This document shows positions 52,879-60,979 of a stretch of 64,000 nucleotides of DNA, in pieces. The DNA is taken from the NCBI RefSeq assembly GCF_024347195.1, contig NZ_AP025281.1, positions 1,984,001 through 2,048,000 on the forward strand, given 5' to 3'. Position 1 is the stretch's first letter; the number at the start of each line of letters is the position of its first letter. This DNA comes from Aliamphritea hakodatensis (lineage in GTDB: Bacteria > Pseudomonadota > Gammaproteobacteria > Pseudomonadales > Balneatricaceae). The position numbers and the translations under genes are program-made. The notes beneath the pieces are model-generated. The model worked only from the letters and a program-made list of their open reading frames with translations, searched no databases and was not told where the DNA came from.

Positions 52879-53841
52879 TTATTCAAATTTTTCCCGGTAT
52901 TCGTATGTCGCGGCAAACCGTGACAGCAAATATTCACCGGCGCTTATCTTCGGGTATCTGGCGGGATTGTCGTCGCTGTAACAGCCTTCAAGTGCATCGA
53001 TGAGCGTATCAAAATTAGGTTCTACAAAAAATGGCATGGAATAGCGTTCCCGGCCGCTGGGGTTAATTACCCTGTGTGGGGTAGAGGTGTAGCGGTCGTT
53101 GCTCCAGCGGGCCATCATGTCGCCGATATTGATGACAAAGCTGCCTTCCACCGGGGTGGCATCCAGCCATTCACCGTCACGGTTTTTGACCTGCAGGCCA
53201 CCCACCTGATCCTGATGCAGAATAGTGATACAGCCGTAATCCGTATGTGCCCCGGCCCCGATTTGTTCAGCGTCCGGCTTAAGGGCGATTTCCGGATAGT
53301 GAATAAAGCGCAGTACGCTTATAGGCGCGGTGAACTTATCGGCAAAAAAATCCGGATCGATTTTCAGGGCGATGGCCAGGCCCCGTAAAATGGTTTTGCC
53401 CAGTTCGATCATATCCCAGTAATGGGTTTCCATAAGCGCTCTGAAACCGGCGATGTCCGGATAACGGTTCGGGCCATGCAGGGGCTTTTCTGCGACAACG
53501 TCCGGGTGATCTTCCGGCAGGTGGCGGCCCATATCGAAGGTTTCTTTAAAGTCTCCCGGGCGTTCCGGGTCCAGCTGTTCGGTGCCGAAGCTGCCGTAGC
53601 CCCGGTGGTAAGGGGTGGCGGTAATATCTATCTTCAGTTTTTCTTCATGGGGCAGGGCGAAGAAGGTTTCGCTCAGCTGGCGCAGTTGGTCAATTCTTTC
53701 CGGGCTGATGTTATGGCCGGTGATATAAAAGAAACCGCTGTTCTGGCAGGCGCTATCTATCTGGCTGGCGACGGTCTGCCAGTCGGCCGGATCAGAGGAG
53801 TAGAGCGGGGATATATCGATTTGCGGGATATAGGGTGTCAT
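52879..53841 (-). CDS. Isopenicillin-N-synthase-like Fe(II)/2OG oxygenase in purine operon
   Basis: The ATG at 53841 follows AGGAGGTG and gives 320 residues. The fold is the DIOX/IPNS type: a conserved N-terminal domain and the oxygenase core with His/Asp in GAHTDYG, the distal His in STPHRVINP and the RYS (RxS) 2-oxoglutarate-binding motif. The substrate is unknown. Its place between a purine-type binding protein and adenine deaminase suggests that it hydroxylates a purine or modified nucleobase, as xanthine or thymine oxygenases of this class do. This is inference from context. Confidence 0.88.
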   Translation of the reverse strand: MTPYIPQIDISPLYSSDPADWQTVASQIDSACQNSGFFYITGHNISPERIDQLRQLSETFFALPHEEKLKIDITATPYHRGYGSFGTEQLDPERPGDFKETFDMGRHLPEDHPDVVAEKPLHGPNRYPDIAGFRALMETHYWDMIELGKTILRGLAIALKIDPDFFADKFTAPISVLRFIHYPEIALKPDAEQIGAGAHTDYGCITILHQDQVGGLQVKNRDGEWLDATPVEGSFVINIGDMMARWSNDRYTSTPHRVINPSGRERYSMPFFVEPNFDTLIDALEGCYSDDNPARYPKISAGEYLLSRFAATYEYREKFE

Positions 53842-53970
53842 GTAACACACCTCCTGATTAAAAGAGTTGGCACCCGGCCGGAATGCACCGGGTGCCAGTG
53901 TGTTGTTTGTGAGGGCCGCACCACAGCCCTGCTTTTCAGCTTTTACCGGCTGATTATTCAGCCAGCGGTG

Positions 53971-55050
53971 TTATTTAGGGATATCGCCCTGAACACCTTC
54001 AACATACCAGTTAATGCCCAGCAGGTCTTTAATTGGCATACGCTCGCCAGCGGCGATCATCACTTCACCTTTCTGGTTCTTGATAGGGCCAGTCCATGGG
54101 AAGAACTTGCCGCTGGTGATATCAGCGATAATCTGGTTACCTTCGGCTTTTATTTCGTCAGAAACGTTATTGATTTCAGGCACGACAATATCACCTTCGG
54201 CCATACCGCCCCAGTAGCTTTCCGGCTTCCAGGTGCCGTCCATTACCTGCTGTACACGCTTGATGTACAGTGGGCCCCATTCGTCCACAACCGACATCAG
54301 GTGAGCATTCGGACCGAAGCTGGACATGTCAGATGCCTGACCCACGGCGAACATGCCACGGCGTTCAGCTGCCTGCATCGCCGCAGGGCTGTCAGTGTGT
54401 TGCAGGATTACGTCTACACCCTGATCCATCATGACGTTAGCGGCATCCGCTTCTTTACCCGGATCGAACCAGCTGTTCACCCAGACGATCTTCATTTCCG
54501 CTTCCGGGTTATATTTGTTCAGCGCCAGCTGTACGGTGTTGATGTCGCGGATCACTTCCGGAATCGGGAAGGAGGCGATGTAACCGATCTTGTTGGTTTT
54601 GGTTTTCTTAGCCGCAACAAAGCCCGCTACATAACGGCCTTCGAAGGTTTTGGACAGGTAGTTACCGGCGTTCTTCGAGGTTTTATAACCGGTGGCATGC
54701 TCGAATTTGACCTTAGGGAATTGCTTGGCAACCTTGATGGTCGGGTTCATGTAACCGAAAGAGGTGGTGAAAATCAGATCATTACCGGCTTTTGCCAGGT
54801 TACGGATAACCCGTTCTGCATCTGCACCTTCCGGTACTGATTCAACGTAGGTTGTCTCGACTTTGTCACCGAAGTGCTTTTCGATAGACAGACGTCCCTG
54901 ATCGTGCTGATAACTCCAGCCATGATCTCCGATCGGACCCACATACACAAAGCCAACCTTAAGCGGTTCTTCTGCCTGTGCGAGCGGTGCGCTGGCGATT
55001 CCCAGGCCAACCGCAACAGAGGCGATAAGATGTTTGATGCTGTGTTTCAT
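53971..55050 (-). CDS. BMP-family ABC transporter substrate-binding protein
   Basis: A 359-residue periplasmic protein with a signal peptide ending AQA, matching the basic membrane protein (BMP/PnrA) family that binds nucleosides or nucleobases. Conserved features include VGPIGDHGWSYQHD near the N-terminus and the QHTDSPAA and VDEWGPLY segments. The ABC ATPase and two permeases lie upstream in the same operon. It is more likely a nucleoside/base binder than a sugar binder, given gpt and adenine deaminase. Confidence 0.92.
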   Translation of the reverse strand: MKHSIKHLIASVAVGLGIASAPLAQAEEPLKVGFVYVGPIGDHGWSYQHDQGRLSIEKHFGDKVETTYVESVPEGADAERVIRNLAKAGNDLIFTTSFGYMNPTIKVAKQFPKVKFEHATGYKTSKNAGNYLSKTFEGRYVAGFVAAKKTKTNKIGYIASFPIPEVIRDINTVQLALNKYNPEAEMKIVWVNSWFDPGKEADAANVMMDQGVDVILQHTDSPAAMQAAERRGMFAVGQASDMSSFGPNAHLMSVVDEWGPLYIKRVQQVMDGTWKPESYWGGMAEGDIVVPEINNVSDEIKAEGNQIIADITSGKFFPWTGPIKNQKGEVMIAAGERMPIKDLLGINWYVEGVQGDIPK

Positions 55051-55124
55051 TTCAGCTTCCTCATTGGTTTTTAGTGTTCTTATTTAGTGCGCTTGTTTGT
55101 CGAGCATACCGGCAAAGCCGGCAA

Positions 55125-55610
55125 TTATTTACGGTCTGCCAGCGGGGTGGAGAAGGAGTATTCCATATCCCACGGGAACCGGATCCAGGTGTCCTGGCTG
55201 ACTTCGGTGACAAAGGTGTCAACCAGTGGCCGGCCGGAAGGTTTGGCATAGATTGTAGCAAAGTGAGCCTTAGGCAGAAGTTCACGGACATACTGGGCGG
55301 TTTTGCCGGTATCTACCAGATCATCAACCAGCAGCATGCCTTCGCCGTCACCGGCGGCGCCTTTGATCAGTTCCAGTTCGCCACGGGCTTTGTCGCCATC
55401 ACCCTCAGAAGCGCTGTAGCTGGAAATACAAACGGTGTCGATCATGCGGATGTCCATTTCCCGGGCCAGAATGGCTGCCGGTACCAGGCCGCCCCGGGTG
55501 ATCGCGATGATGCCTTTCCATTTCTGCATATCCAGCAGACGCCAGGCCAGTGCCCGGGAATCGCGGTGAAGTTCGGCCCATGAGACCGGGAAATCCTTGT
55601 TGTATGACAT
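55125..55610 (-). CDS. gpt: Xanthine-guanine phosphoribosyltransferase
   Basis: Gpt salvages guanine, xanthine and, less well, hypoxanthine to nucleotides using PRPP. The 161 residues have the PRPP loop LLVDDLVDTGKT and the conserved PWDMEYSF end. It lies between the DUF3750 gene and the BMP gene, so an imported base can be captured at once. Hypoxanthine from the adenine deaminase would also be a substrate. Confidence 0.92.
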   Translation of the reverse strand: MSYNKDFPVSWAELHRDSRALAWRLLDMQKWKGIIAITRGGLVPAAILAREMDIRMIDTVCISSYSASEGDGDKARGELELIKGAAGDGEGMLLVDDLVDTGKTAQYVRELLPKAHFATIYAKPSGRPLVDTFVTEVSQDTWIRFPWDMEYSFSTPLADRK

Positions 55611-55648
55611 GTGAGTCCTCGTTGTTCAAAAAGTCCGGGATCATCCGG

Positions 55649-56215
55649 TTAATTCTGTGCCTCTGGCGCGGGTTTATAATTGCTGATGTAACCGCTGCCG
55701 ATGGCGGAAAATGGCAGTTTGAGATTCAGTTCCGGTACCTGACTGGCGACCCAGGCAACAAAGGTGTTGCTGTTCGGACCGGGGAAAACCTTATATTCAT
55801 GTTTCCAGGGATAACTCAGGGCAGCCTGGCGGATTTTTGTAATCATGGCGTCTGCCCGGGGGCCGGTATGGGAAACCAGCAGTTCCGGTTTTGCGCCGAA
55901 CCAGTGGCGGTCAGGCACGTCCTGATAAATGCCCAGAACCGGGCGGCCGTTGCCGCCTCGCCAGCCAATGACATCATAGATGGTGTAGCGGCTTTCGCCG
56001 CTGTGCTTGGTGGCGATCCACGGGTGGGTGGCAAACCAGCCTCTCCAGCCCCAGGCATCAGCAGCATAAACATGTACCACAGCTTCGCTGAAACGGCTTG
56101 GGTCCGGTGCCAGTCCGGCGGACTCCCGGCTTGCGGTTCGCCAGTCAGTATCCGTGGAGCAGGCACCGAGTAAAACTGCCACCAGAGGCAGTAACAGTCG
56201 GTATTTGCCGGACAT
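55649..56215 (-). CDS. DUF3750 lipoprotein
   Basis: The ATG at 56215 is followed by a signal peptide with lipobox LLGAC, so a start here gives a 188-residue lipoprotein; the longer frame to 56269 would bury the signal. The mature domain (AVVHVYAADAWGWRGWFATHPWI) matches DUF3750. The function is unknown. It starts 20 bases after the second permease gene, within the purine operon, which is an unusual place for a lipoprotein. Confidence 0.8.
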   Translation of the reverse strand: MSGKYRLLLPLVAVLLGACSTDTDWRTASRESAGLAPDPSRFSEAVVHVYAADAWGWRGWFATHPWIATKHSGESRYTIYDVIGWRGGNGRPVLGIYQDVPDRHWFGAKPELLVSHTGPRADAMITKIRQAALSYPWKHEYKVFPGPNSNTFVAWVASQVPELNLKLPFSAIGSGYISNYKPAPEAQN

Positions 56216-56235
56216 CCACTGAAATGACACGGTTT

Positions 56236-57162
56236 TCAGCCTCCCGGGTGGAAGGGTTTGCCCAGCCACATTGGGGTGTGCATTTTACTTTTAACCACGT
56301 TACTGGAGAGCATCACCAGTACCATAACCGTCGCAGCGTAAGGCATCATGGCGAGGATGTTCGGCGATACCGGATACCCCAGGCCCTGAGCCACCAGATT
56401 AAGGATGCTGGCCAGACCGAACAGGTACGCCCCCAGAATGATGCGTTCAGCCCGCCAGGTGGCAAAGACAACCAGTGCCAGCGCAATCCAGCCCCGGCCG
56501 GCGGTCATATTCTCGGTCCACAAGGGGGTGTAAGCCAGCGATAGGTAGCCGCCGGCAAGACCTGCCATGGCACCGCCGAAGGCGACTGCCAGATAACGGG
56601 TGCGCATGACCGGCAGACCGATAACATTGGCAGCGTGAGGATTTTCCCCCACGGCCTTAACGGTTAAACCGGCGCGGCTGGATTTAAAGAACCAGTAGAT
56701 TGCAGCAAACAGCCCAAAGGAGAGATAGACAATCAGATCCTGAGCAAACAGCATTTTACCGATCAGGGGAATCTCACTGAGGAATGGAATTGAGTAAGGG
56801 TTCAGACCTTCAATTGGCTGGCCGACAAAGTCCGCGCCGATAAAGGCCGACAGTCCGGTGCCAAAAATGGTCAGCGCCAGCCCCGTCGCGACCTGATTGG
56901 CGTTCAGCCCCAGCGCAATACCGGCAAACAGCATGGACATAACGACACCGCTGAGGATTGCCAGAATAAAGCCCAGTAACAGGCTGCCGGTGGTCAGGGT
57001 GGCAATGAAGCCTATTACCGCGCCCATCAGCATCATGCCTTCCTGGCCGAGGTTCAGGACGCCGGATTTCTCACAGACCATTTCCCCCAGTGCAACAATC
57101 AGCAGGGGCGTGCCGGTACGTACCATGGCATAGAGTATATTGGTGATCAGATCGATATCCAC
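56236..57162 (-). CDS. ABC transporter permease, nucleoside/BMP type (second)
   Basis: A 308-residue inner-membrane permease with about eight hydrophobic helices and the family pattern GEMVCEKSGVLNLGQEGMM near the N-terminus and AVGENPHAANVIGLPV in the loop that contacts the ATPase. It pairs with the 361-residue permease encoded just upstream (two-base gap). It belongs to the BmpA/NupABC type. Confidence 0.93.
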   Translation of the reverse strand: MDIDLITNILYAMVRTGTPLLIVALGEMVCEKSGVLNLGQEGMMLMGAVIGFIATLTTGSLLLGFILAILSGVVMSMLFAGIALGLNANQVATGLALTIFGTGLSAFIGADFVGQPIEGLNPYSIPFLSEIPLIGKMLFAQDLIVYLSFGLFAAIYWFFKSSRAGLTVKAVGENPHAANVIGLPVMRTRYLAVAFGGAMAGLAGGYLSLAYTPLWTENMTAGRGWIALALVVFATWRAERIILGAYLFGLASILNLVAQGLGYPVSPNILAMMPYAATVMVLVMLSSNVVKSKMHTPMWLGKPFHPGG

Positions 57163-57164
57163 GC

Positions 57165-58250
57165 TCAGTTCCCCGTTACAGCGTTATTGGCGGCGGCTGT
57201 TCTCAGCCGGATCCGGAAGTTTATTAATACATCGCATGCCAGCAGATAGAACAGCAGCATCCCCTGAAACAGTGCGGTTACCGCCAGTGGCAGGTTGAGT
57301 TCGATCTGTGCCAGTTCTCCGCCCATATAAATCAGGGCCATCAGAATACTGGCGAACAGGATGCCGATTGGATGCAGCCGGCCAAGAAAGGCAACAATGA
57401 TCGCCGCGTAACCGTAGCCCGGTGAAATGGACGGAATGAGCTGGCCAATAGGGCCGGTGACTTCGCTGGCGCCGGCCAGGCCTGCCAGTGCAGCGCTGAT
57501 CACCATCGCGATCCAGACCAGATGCTTATGCCTGAAGCCTGCCAGTTTGGCGGCATTGGCATCCGCCCCCAGCACCTTGATCTGAAAGCCGATGAAGCTG
57601 CGCTGCATCAGTACCCAGATGCTGACACAGGCGAACAGAGCGAACAGGATGCCGATGTGAATACGGGTATCTTCGATCAGAATCGGCAGAGTTGCGGCAT
57701 CGCTGAACAGGGCGGATTCCGGAAAACCGTAGCCATCCGGGTCTTTCAGTGAGCCGTGTACGAAGTACAGCAGCAGATACAGAGCGATATAGTTAAACAT
57801 GATGGTGGTGAGGATTTCATTGGCGTTAAAGCGGGTTTTCAGCCATGCCGCCAGTAACCCCCACAGACCGCCGCCAATCATGCCGCTGATCAGTACGGTA
57901 GGTAAAATCCAGAAACCCTCGGCCTCGCCAAATTGCAGAGCAACCGCGCTGCCGACCAGACCACCCATTAACAGCTGACCTTCGGCACCGATGTTCCATA
58001 CCTGAGCTTTAAAGGCGACCGCCAGTCCGACGGCGCAGAGCATAATAGGTGCGGCTTTTACGCAGAGTTCAGCAATGCCGTAGATATCGGATACCGGGGC
58101 AATCAGAAATACTCCTAAGGCATGCAATGGATCGAGGCCCAGTGCCGCAAAGAAAATACCGCCGGTGAACAGGGTCAGCAGGCCGGCAAGCACCGGTGAC
58201 ATATAGGCCATTGCACGGGACTGTTCACCACGGGGGACTAACTTAATCAT
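57165..58250 (-). CDS. ABC transporter permease, nucleoside/BMP type (first)
   Basis: A 361-residue permease with about eight or nine helices, including IGAEGQLLMGGL and the cytoplasmic VLGADANAAKLAGF coupling segment. Its start overlaps the stop of the ATPase gene by four bases. It forms a heterodimer with the second permease. The substrate is inferred from the BMP protein and the salvage genes. Confidence 0.93.
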   Translation of the reverse strand: MIKLVPRGEQSRAMAYMSPVLAGLLTLFTGGIFFAALGLDPLHALGVFLIAPVSDIYGIAELCVKAAPIMLCAVGLAVAFKAQVWNIGAEGQLLMGGLVGSAVALQFGEAEGFWILPTVLISGMIGGGLWGLLAAWLKTRFNANEILTTIMFNYIALYLLLYFVHGSLKDPDGYGFPESALFSDAATLPILIEDTRIHIGILFALFACVSIWVLMQRSFIGFQIKVLGADANAAKLAGFRHKHLVWIAMVISAALAGLAGASEVTGPIGQLIPSISPGYGYAAIIVAFLGRLHPIGILFASILMALIYMGGELAQIELNLPLAVTALFQGMLLFYLLACDVLINFRIRLRTAAANNAVTGN

Positions 58251-59866
58251 ACGGACTCCTGTGGTACAGCCTGGGGGTCAGTGTCAAAAATGCCGGTCAT
58301 CCAGCGGCCCACTTCTTCAATACTGGTTTGCTGAGTGGGCTTAGAGGGTGAGACTTCACCGTTGCAGATGGCGCATAACCGGTCACTGATCAGGAACAGC
58401 TCATCAATGTCTTCTGATATGACCAGAATGGCGGCACCTGCATCCCGTAACCGGATCAGCGCTTCATGGATGGCGGTGGCAGCACCGATATCCACGCCCC
58501 AGGTTGGATGGGCAGCAACCAGCAGTTTCGGGTTCTGAAGGATTTCCCTGCCAATGATAAATTTCTGAAGATTACCCCCGGAAAGGCTTTGTGCAGCGGT
58601 GTGCTGATTCGGGGTTTTTACGTTGAAGTCATTAATGATTTTGTCGGCGAATTTACTGGTGGCCTGACGGTTAATGAATCCGTTTCCGACCAGCCCCTGT
58701 AAAAAGCCGGTCAGCAAACCGTTATCCTTCAGGCTCATTTCCGGTACGGCACCGCGGCCAAGGCGCTCTTCAGGCACAAAGCCGAGGCCCCGCTGGCGGC
58801 GCTGTTTCGGATCAAGGCGGCCAACCGGTTCGCCGGCAAACAGGATTTCGTCGGCCCGTGCTTCCAGTGTTTCTCCGCTGAGTGCAGCCAGCAGTTCTTC
58901 CTGGCCATTACCGGCAACGCCGGCAACCCCGAGAATTTCACCGCTGCGGACTTCAAAATCAACGTTTTTCAGGTTGATGCCAAAAGGGTCATCCGTCACC
59001 TGTGATAAACCATGCACCTTAAGGAAGACATCATTGCCTTCAGCTTTCGGGTAATCCGTGCTGATAGGGGTGTCATCACCCACCATCATGCGAGCCATGT
59101 TAGTGGCACCTGCTTCGGCAGGAATGCAGTCACCGGTAACCTGCCCGGCACGTAATATGGTTGCGCTGTGGCACAGGTCCTGAACTTCTTTGAGTTTGTG
59201 ACTGATGAACAGAATGCTACAGCCTTCTTCGGCCAGCTGGCGCAGGGTGACAAATAGCGTTTCCACTTCCTGCGGGGTCAGTACCGAGGTGGGTTCATCC
59301 AGAATCAGCAGCTGGATGTCCTGTACCAGGCAGCGAACGATCTCTACCCGCTGGCGTTCACCCACCGACAGCGAATGTATATGTCGTTCAGGGTTGAGTT
59401 CCATACCGTAACGCTGTGAAACCGTGCGGATCTTGTCGGCAAGTGCTTTAAGGTCACCGGCATCTTCACCCAGTGCAAGGGCGATGTTCTCGGTAACCGT
59501 CAGGGTTTCAAACAGTGAGAAGTGCTGGAAAACCATGCCGATACCCATACGTCGGGCGGTGGCCGGGTCTTTTATGGTGACCGGGTTTCCCTGCCAGTAG
59601 ACCTGACCGGCATCGGGTTTGGTGACGCCATATATGATCTTCATCAGGGTGCTTTTACCGGCGCCGTTCTCACCCAGCAGGGCGTGGATTTCGCCGGGTT
59701 CGATTGCCAGATTGATCCGGTCATTGGCCAGACAGCCGGGATATTGCTTGGTAATCCCCTGCAGTCGCAACCGTAAATTCAGGTTGTTGCCGGCATCATG
59801 GTGCGTGTCCATCGGTGGAGTGTCCTCATCAACGGATGCATGCTCACATGCGTCCGGAATGGTCAT
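58247..59866 (-). CDS. ABC transporter ATP-binding protein, tandem NBD (nucleoside type)
   Basis: A 539-residue ATPase with two fused nucleotide-binding domains, as in sugar and BMP-type nucleoside importers. The first has Walker A GENGAGKST, signature LSVGERQRVEIVR and Walker B LILDEPTSVLTP. The second is degenerate (GVAGNGQEELL, signature LSGGNLQKF, then LLVAAHPTWGVD), the usual asymmetry. It is the first gene of the operon. The ATG at 59866 lies inside a GGTCAT/ATGACC dyad; an in-frame ATG at 59812 is an alternative. Confidence 0.92.
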   Translation of the reverse strand: MTIPDACEHASVDEDTPPMDTHHDAGNNLNLRLRLQGITKQYPGCLANDRINLAIEPGEIHALLGENGAGKSTLMKIIYGVTKPDAGQVYWQGNPVTIKDPATARRMGIGMVFQHFSLFETLTVTENIALALGEDAGDLKALADKIRTVSQRYGMELNPERHIHSLSVGERQRVEIVRCLVQDIQLLILDEPTSVLTPQEVETLFVTLRQLAEEGCSILFISHKLKEVQDLCHSATILRAGQVTGDCIPAEAGATNMARMMVGDDTPISTDYPKAEGNDVFLKVHGLSQVTDDPFGINLKNVDFEVRSGEILGVAGVAGNGQEELLAALSGETLEARADEILFAGEPVGRLDPKQRRQRGLGFVPEERLGRGAVPEMSLKDNGLLTGFLQGLVGNGFINRQATSKFADKIINDFNVKTPNQHTAAQSLSGGNLQKFIIGREILQNPKLLVAAHPTWGVDIGAATAIHEALIRLRDAGAAILVISEDIDELFLISDRLCAICNGEVSPSKPTQQTSIEEVGRWMTGIFDTDPQAVPQESV

Positions 59867-59873
59867 TATGACC
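59861..59873. promoter_or_regulatory. Dyad over the start codon of the purine ABC operon
   Basis: GGTCAT-T-ATGACC is a perfect interrupted dyad that includes the start codon (complement of 59864-59866). It could be an operator or, in RNA, a small fold that hides the start. The upstream 93 bases to the transglycosylase gene are AT-rich. No purine riboswitch core was found. Confidence 0.35.
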
Positions 59874-59966
59874 AGAGTGTTATTATTTTTTTACACGAGG
59901 CAAAAATATATTCAAAAACTGATTCAAAAGACAGGTTTTTCTTGTTTGTCGTGTAAATTGAAAGAG

Positions 59967-60554
59967 TTATTCCATGTAACGTTTCTGATTTTTAAATACT
60001 TTTTCCGGGTACCAGGTTTTGCCATAGCTGCCGTTGTAGCGGGCAAGTGCTTCGGTGAGATTCCCTTTGGAGCGTTCCAGATAATGCTTCAGTATGGTGG
60101 AGCCGTAGCGGATGTTGGTCTGAATATTCATCAGGTTATCCTGCTCGCGGCCAATTTCTTTCTTCCAGAACGGCATGATCTGCATCAGCCCCTGAGCACC
60201 GACGACGGATACCGCAAAACGGTCGAACAGGCTTTCGGTATGCATCAGCCCCATCAGCAGCGAAGGAGGCAGTTCTACCCGGCGGGCTTCAGCGTGGAGG
60301 GTACGCAGAATTTCAATCCGCTCCAGCTCGTCATCGACGTAGCGGGCGGTGCGGCCGGACATATCCGTCAGCCAGACTTCTGCATCAAAGCGGTCATCAA
60401 AACTGTCACTGTCGGCGAAGGCATCTTTAAGTGCCTGACGCAGCAGGGGGTCTGGTGCCGGTTCCTGGGCCGCTGCGGTCAGAGGGAGCAGGCAGGCGAG
60501 TAGCAAGCCGATCAGAAAGTGGCGGAGTATTTTGGCGGGCACAGGCGCAGTCAC
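59967..60554 (-). CDS. Lytic transglycosylase (SLT domain)
   Basis: The catalytic glutamate lies in MHTESLFDRFAVSVVGAQG and GLMQIMP follows, as in SLT-type enzymes (family 1) that cleave peptidoglycan. A GTG at 60554 gives 195 residues and a signal peptide with cleavage near TAAA; another GTG at 60542 is possible, and the frame runs further upstream into the monooxygenase gene, so the start is not certain. It should be periplasmic. It lies 100 bases downstream of the divergent start region of the ABC operon's first gene. Confidence 0.85.
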   Translation of the reverse strand: MTAPVPAKILRHFLIGLLLACLLPLTAAAQEPAPDPLLRQALKDAFADSDSFDDRFDAEVWLTDMSGRTARYVDDELERIEILRTLHAEARRVELPPSLLMGLMHTESLFDRFAVSVVGAQGLMQIMPFWKKEIGREQDNLMNIQTNIRYGSTILKHYLERSKGNLTEALARYNGSYGKTWYPEKVFKNQKRYME

Positions 60555-60564
60555 GGCGGGGTGC

Positions 60565-60873
60565 TCAGAGTACGCTGCTGAAACCTTCAAACTGAGGCGG
60601 CCCCAGGTACAGGCCTTCCGGGCGGCTTTTGCCGGCGTTGGCATGGGCCTGTTTAAAGGCGTCGGATTTCAGCCAGGCATCAAAGGCTGCCTTGTCGCGC
60701 CAGATGACGTGTGATGCCATCAGGGTATAGGTTTCATTGCTTTCACCCTGTATCAGGCTGAAAGATTCAAAGCCGTCAACGCTGTGCAGCTGGCTGTCAC
60801 GGTTGCGCCAGATGCCGATAAATTCCTGTTCTCTGCCTAAGGCGATTTTGAAACGGTTCATCGCAATATACAT
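60565..60873 (-). CDS. Antibiotic biosynthesis monooxygenase (ABM) domain protein
   Basis: A 102-residue single-domain protein of the ABM fold. The pattern starts with MNRFKIALGREQEFIGIW, has VDGFESFSLIQGE and TLMASHVIWRDKAAFDAWL, and ends with GPPQFEGF. Relatives include heme-degrading IsdG-like enzymes and quinol monooxygenases; the histidine near residue 55 fits a heme-related role, but the function cannot be fixed. The lytic transglycosylase gene follows within about 10 bases, so the two are probably co-transcribed. Confidence 0.85.
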   Translation of the reverse strand: MYIAMNRFKIALGREQEFIGIWRNRDSQLHSVDGFESFSLIQGESNETYTLMASHVIWRDKAAFDAWLKSDAFKQAHANAGKSRPEGLYLGPPQFEGFSSVL

Positions 60874-60938
60874 GCGTATTCTCCCTGGTCCCTGTACGTA
60901 TCTCTGAGCATAGCAAAGTGCATTAAACGGCGGTCAGC

Positions 60939-60970
60939 CAAAACTAACACCCCGGCGCATGGCCGGGGTG
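60939..60970 (-). terminator. Rho-independent terminator after proS
   Basis: CACCCCGGC (60948-60956) and GCCGGGGTG (60962-60970) form a perfect 9-bp stem with a GCATG loop. On the minus strand the stem is followed by TTAGTTTT. It lies about ten bases after the proS stop. Confidence 0.75.
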
Positions 60971-60979
60971 GGAGGAGCA

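Noticed and set aside
53422..54840. Long open frame (472 codons) on the plus strand
   Set aside because: It lies antisense to the oxygenase and BMP genes, has no ribosome site or recognisable domain, and arises from the codon bias of the real genes.
59867..59966. Purine riboswitch before the ABC operon
   Set aside because: About 100 AT-rich bases with no paired three-way junction or the conserved loop bases.
59619..60503. Plus-strand open frame of 294 codons
   Set aside because: It is antisense to the ABC ATPase start and the lytic transglycosylase, both of which have clear motifs.
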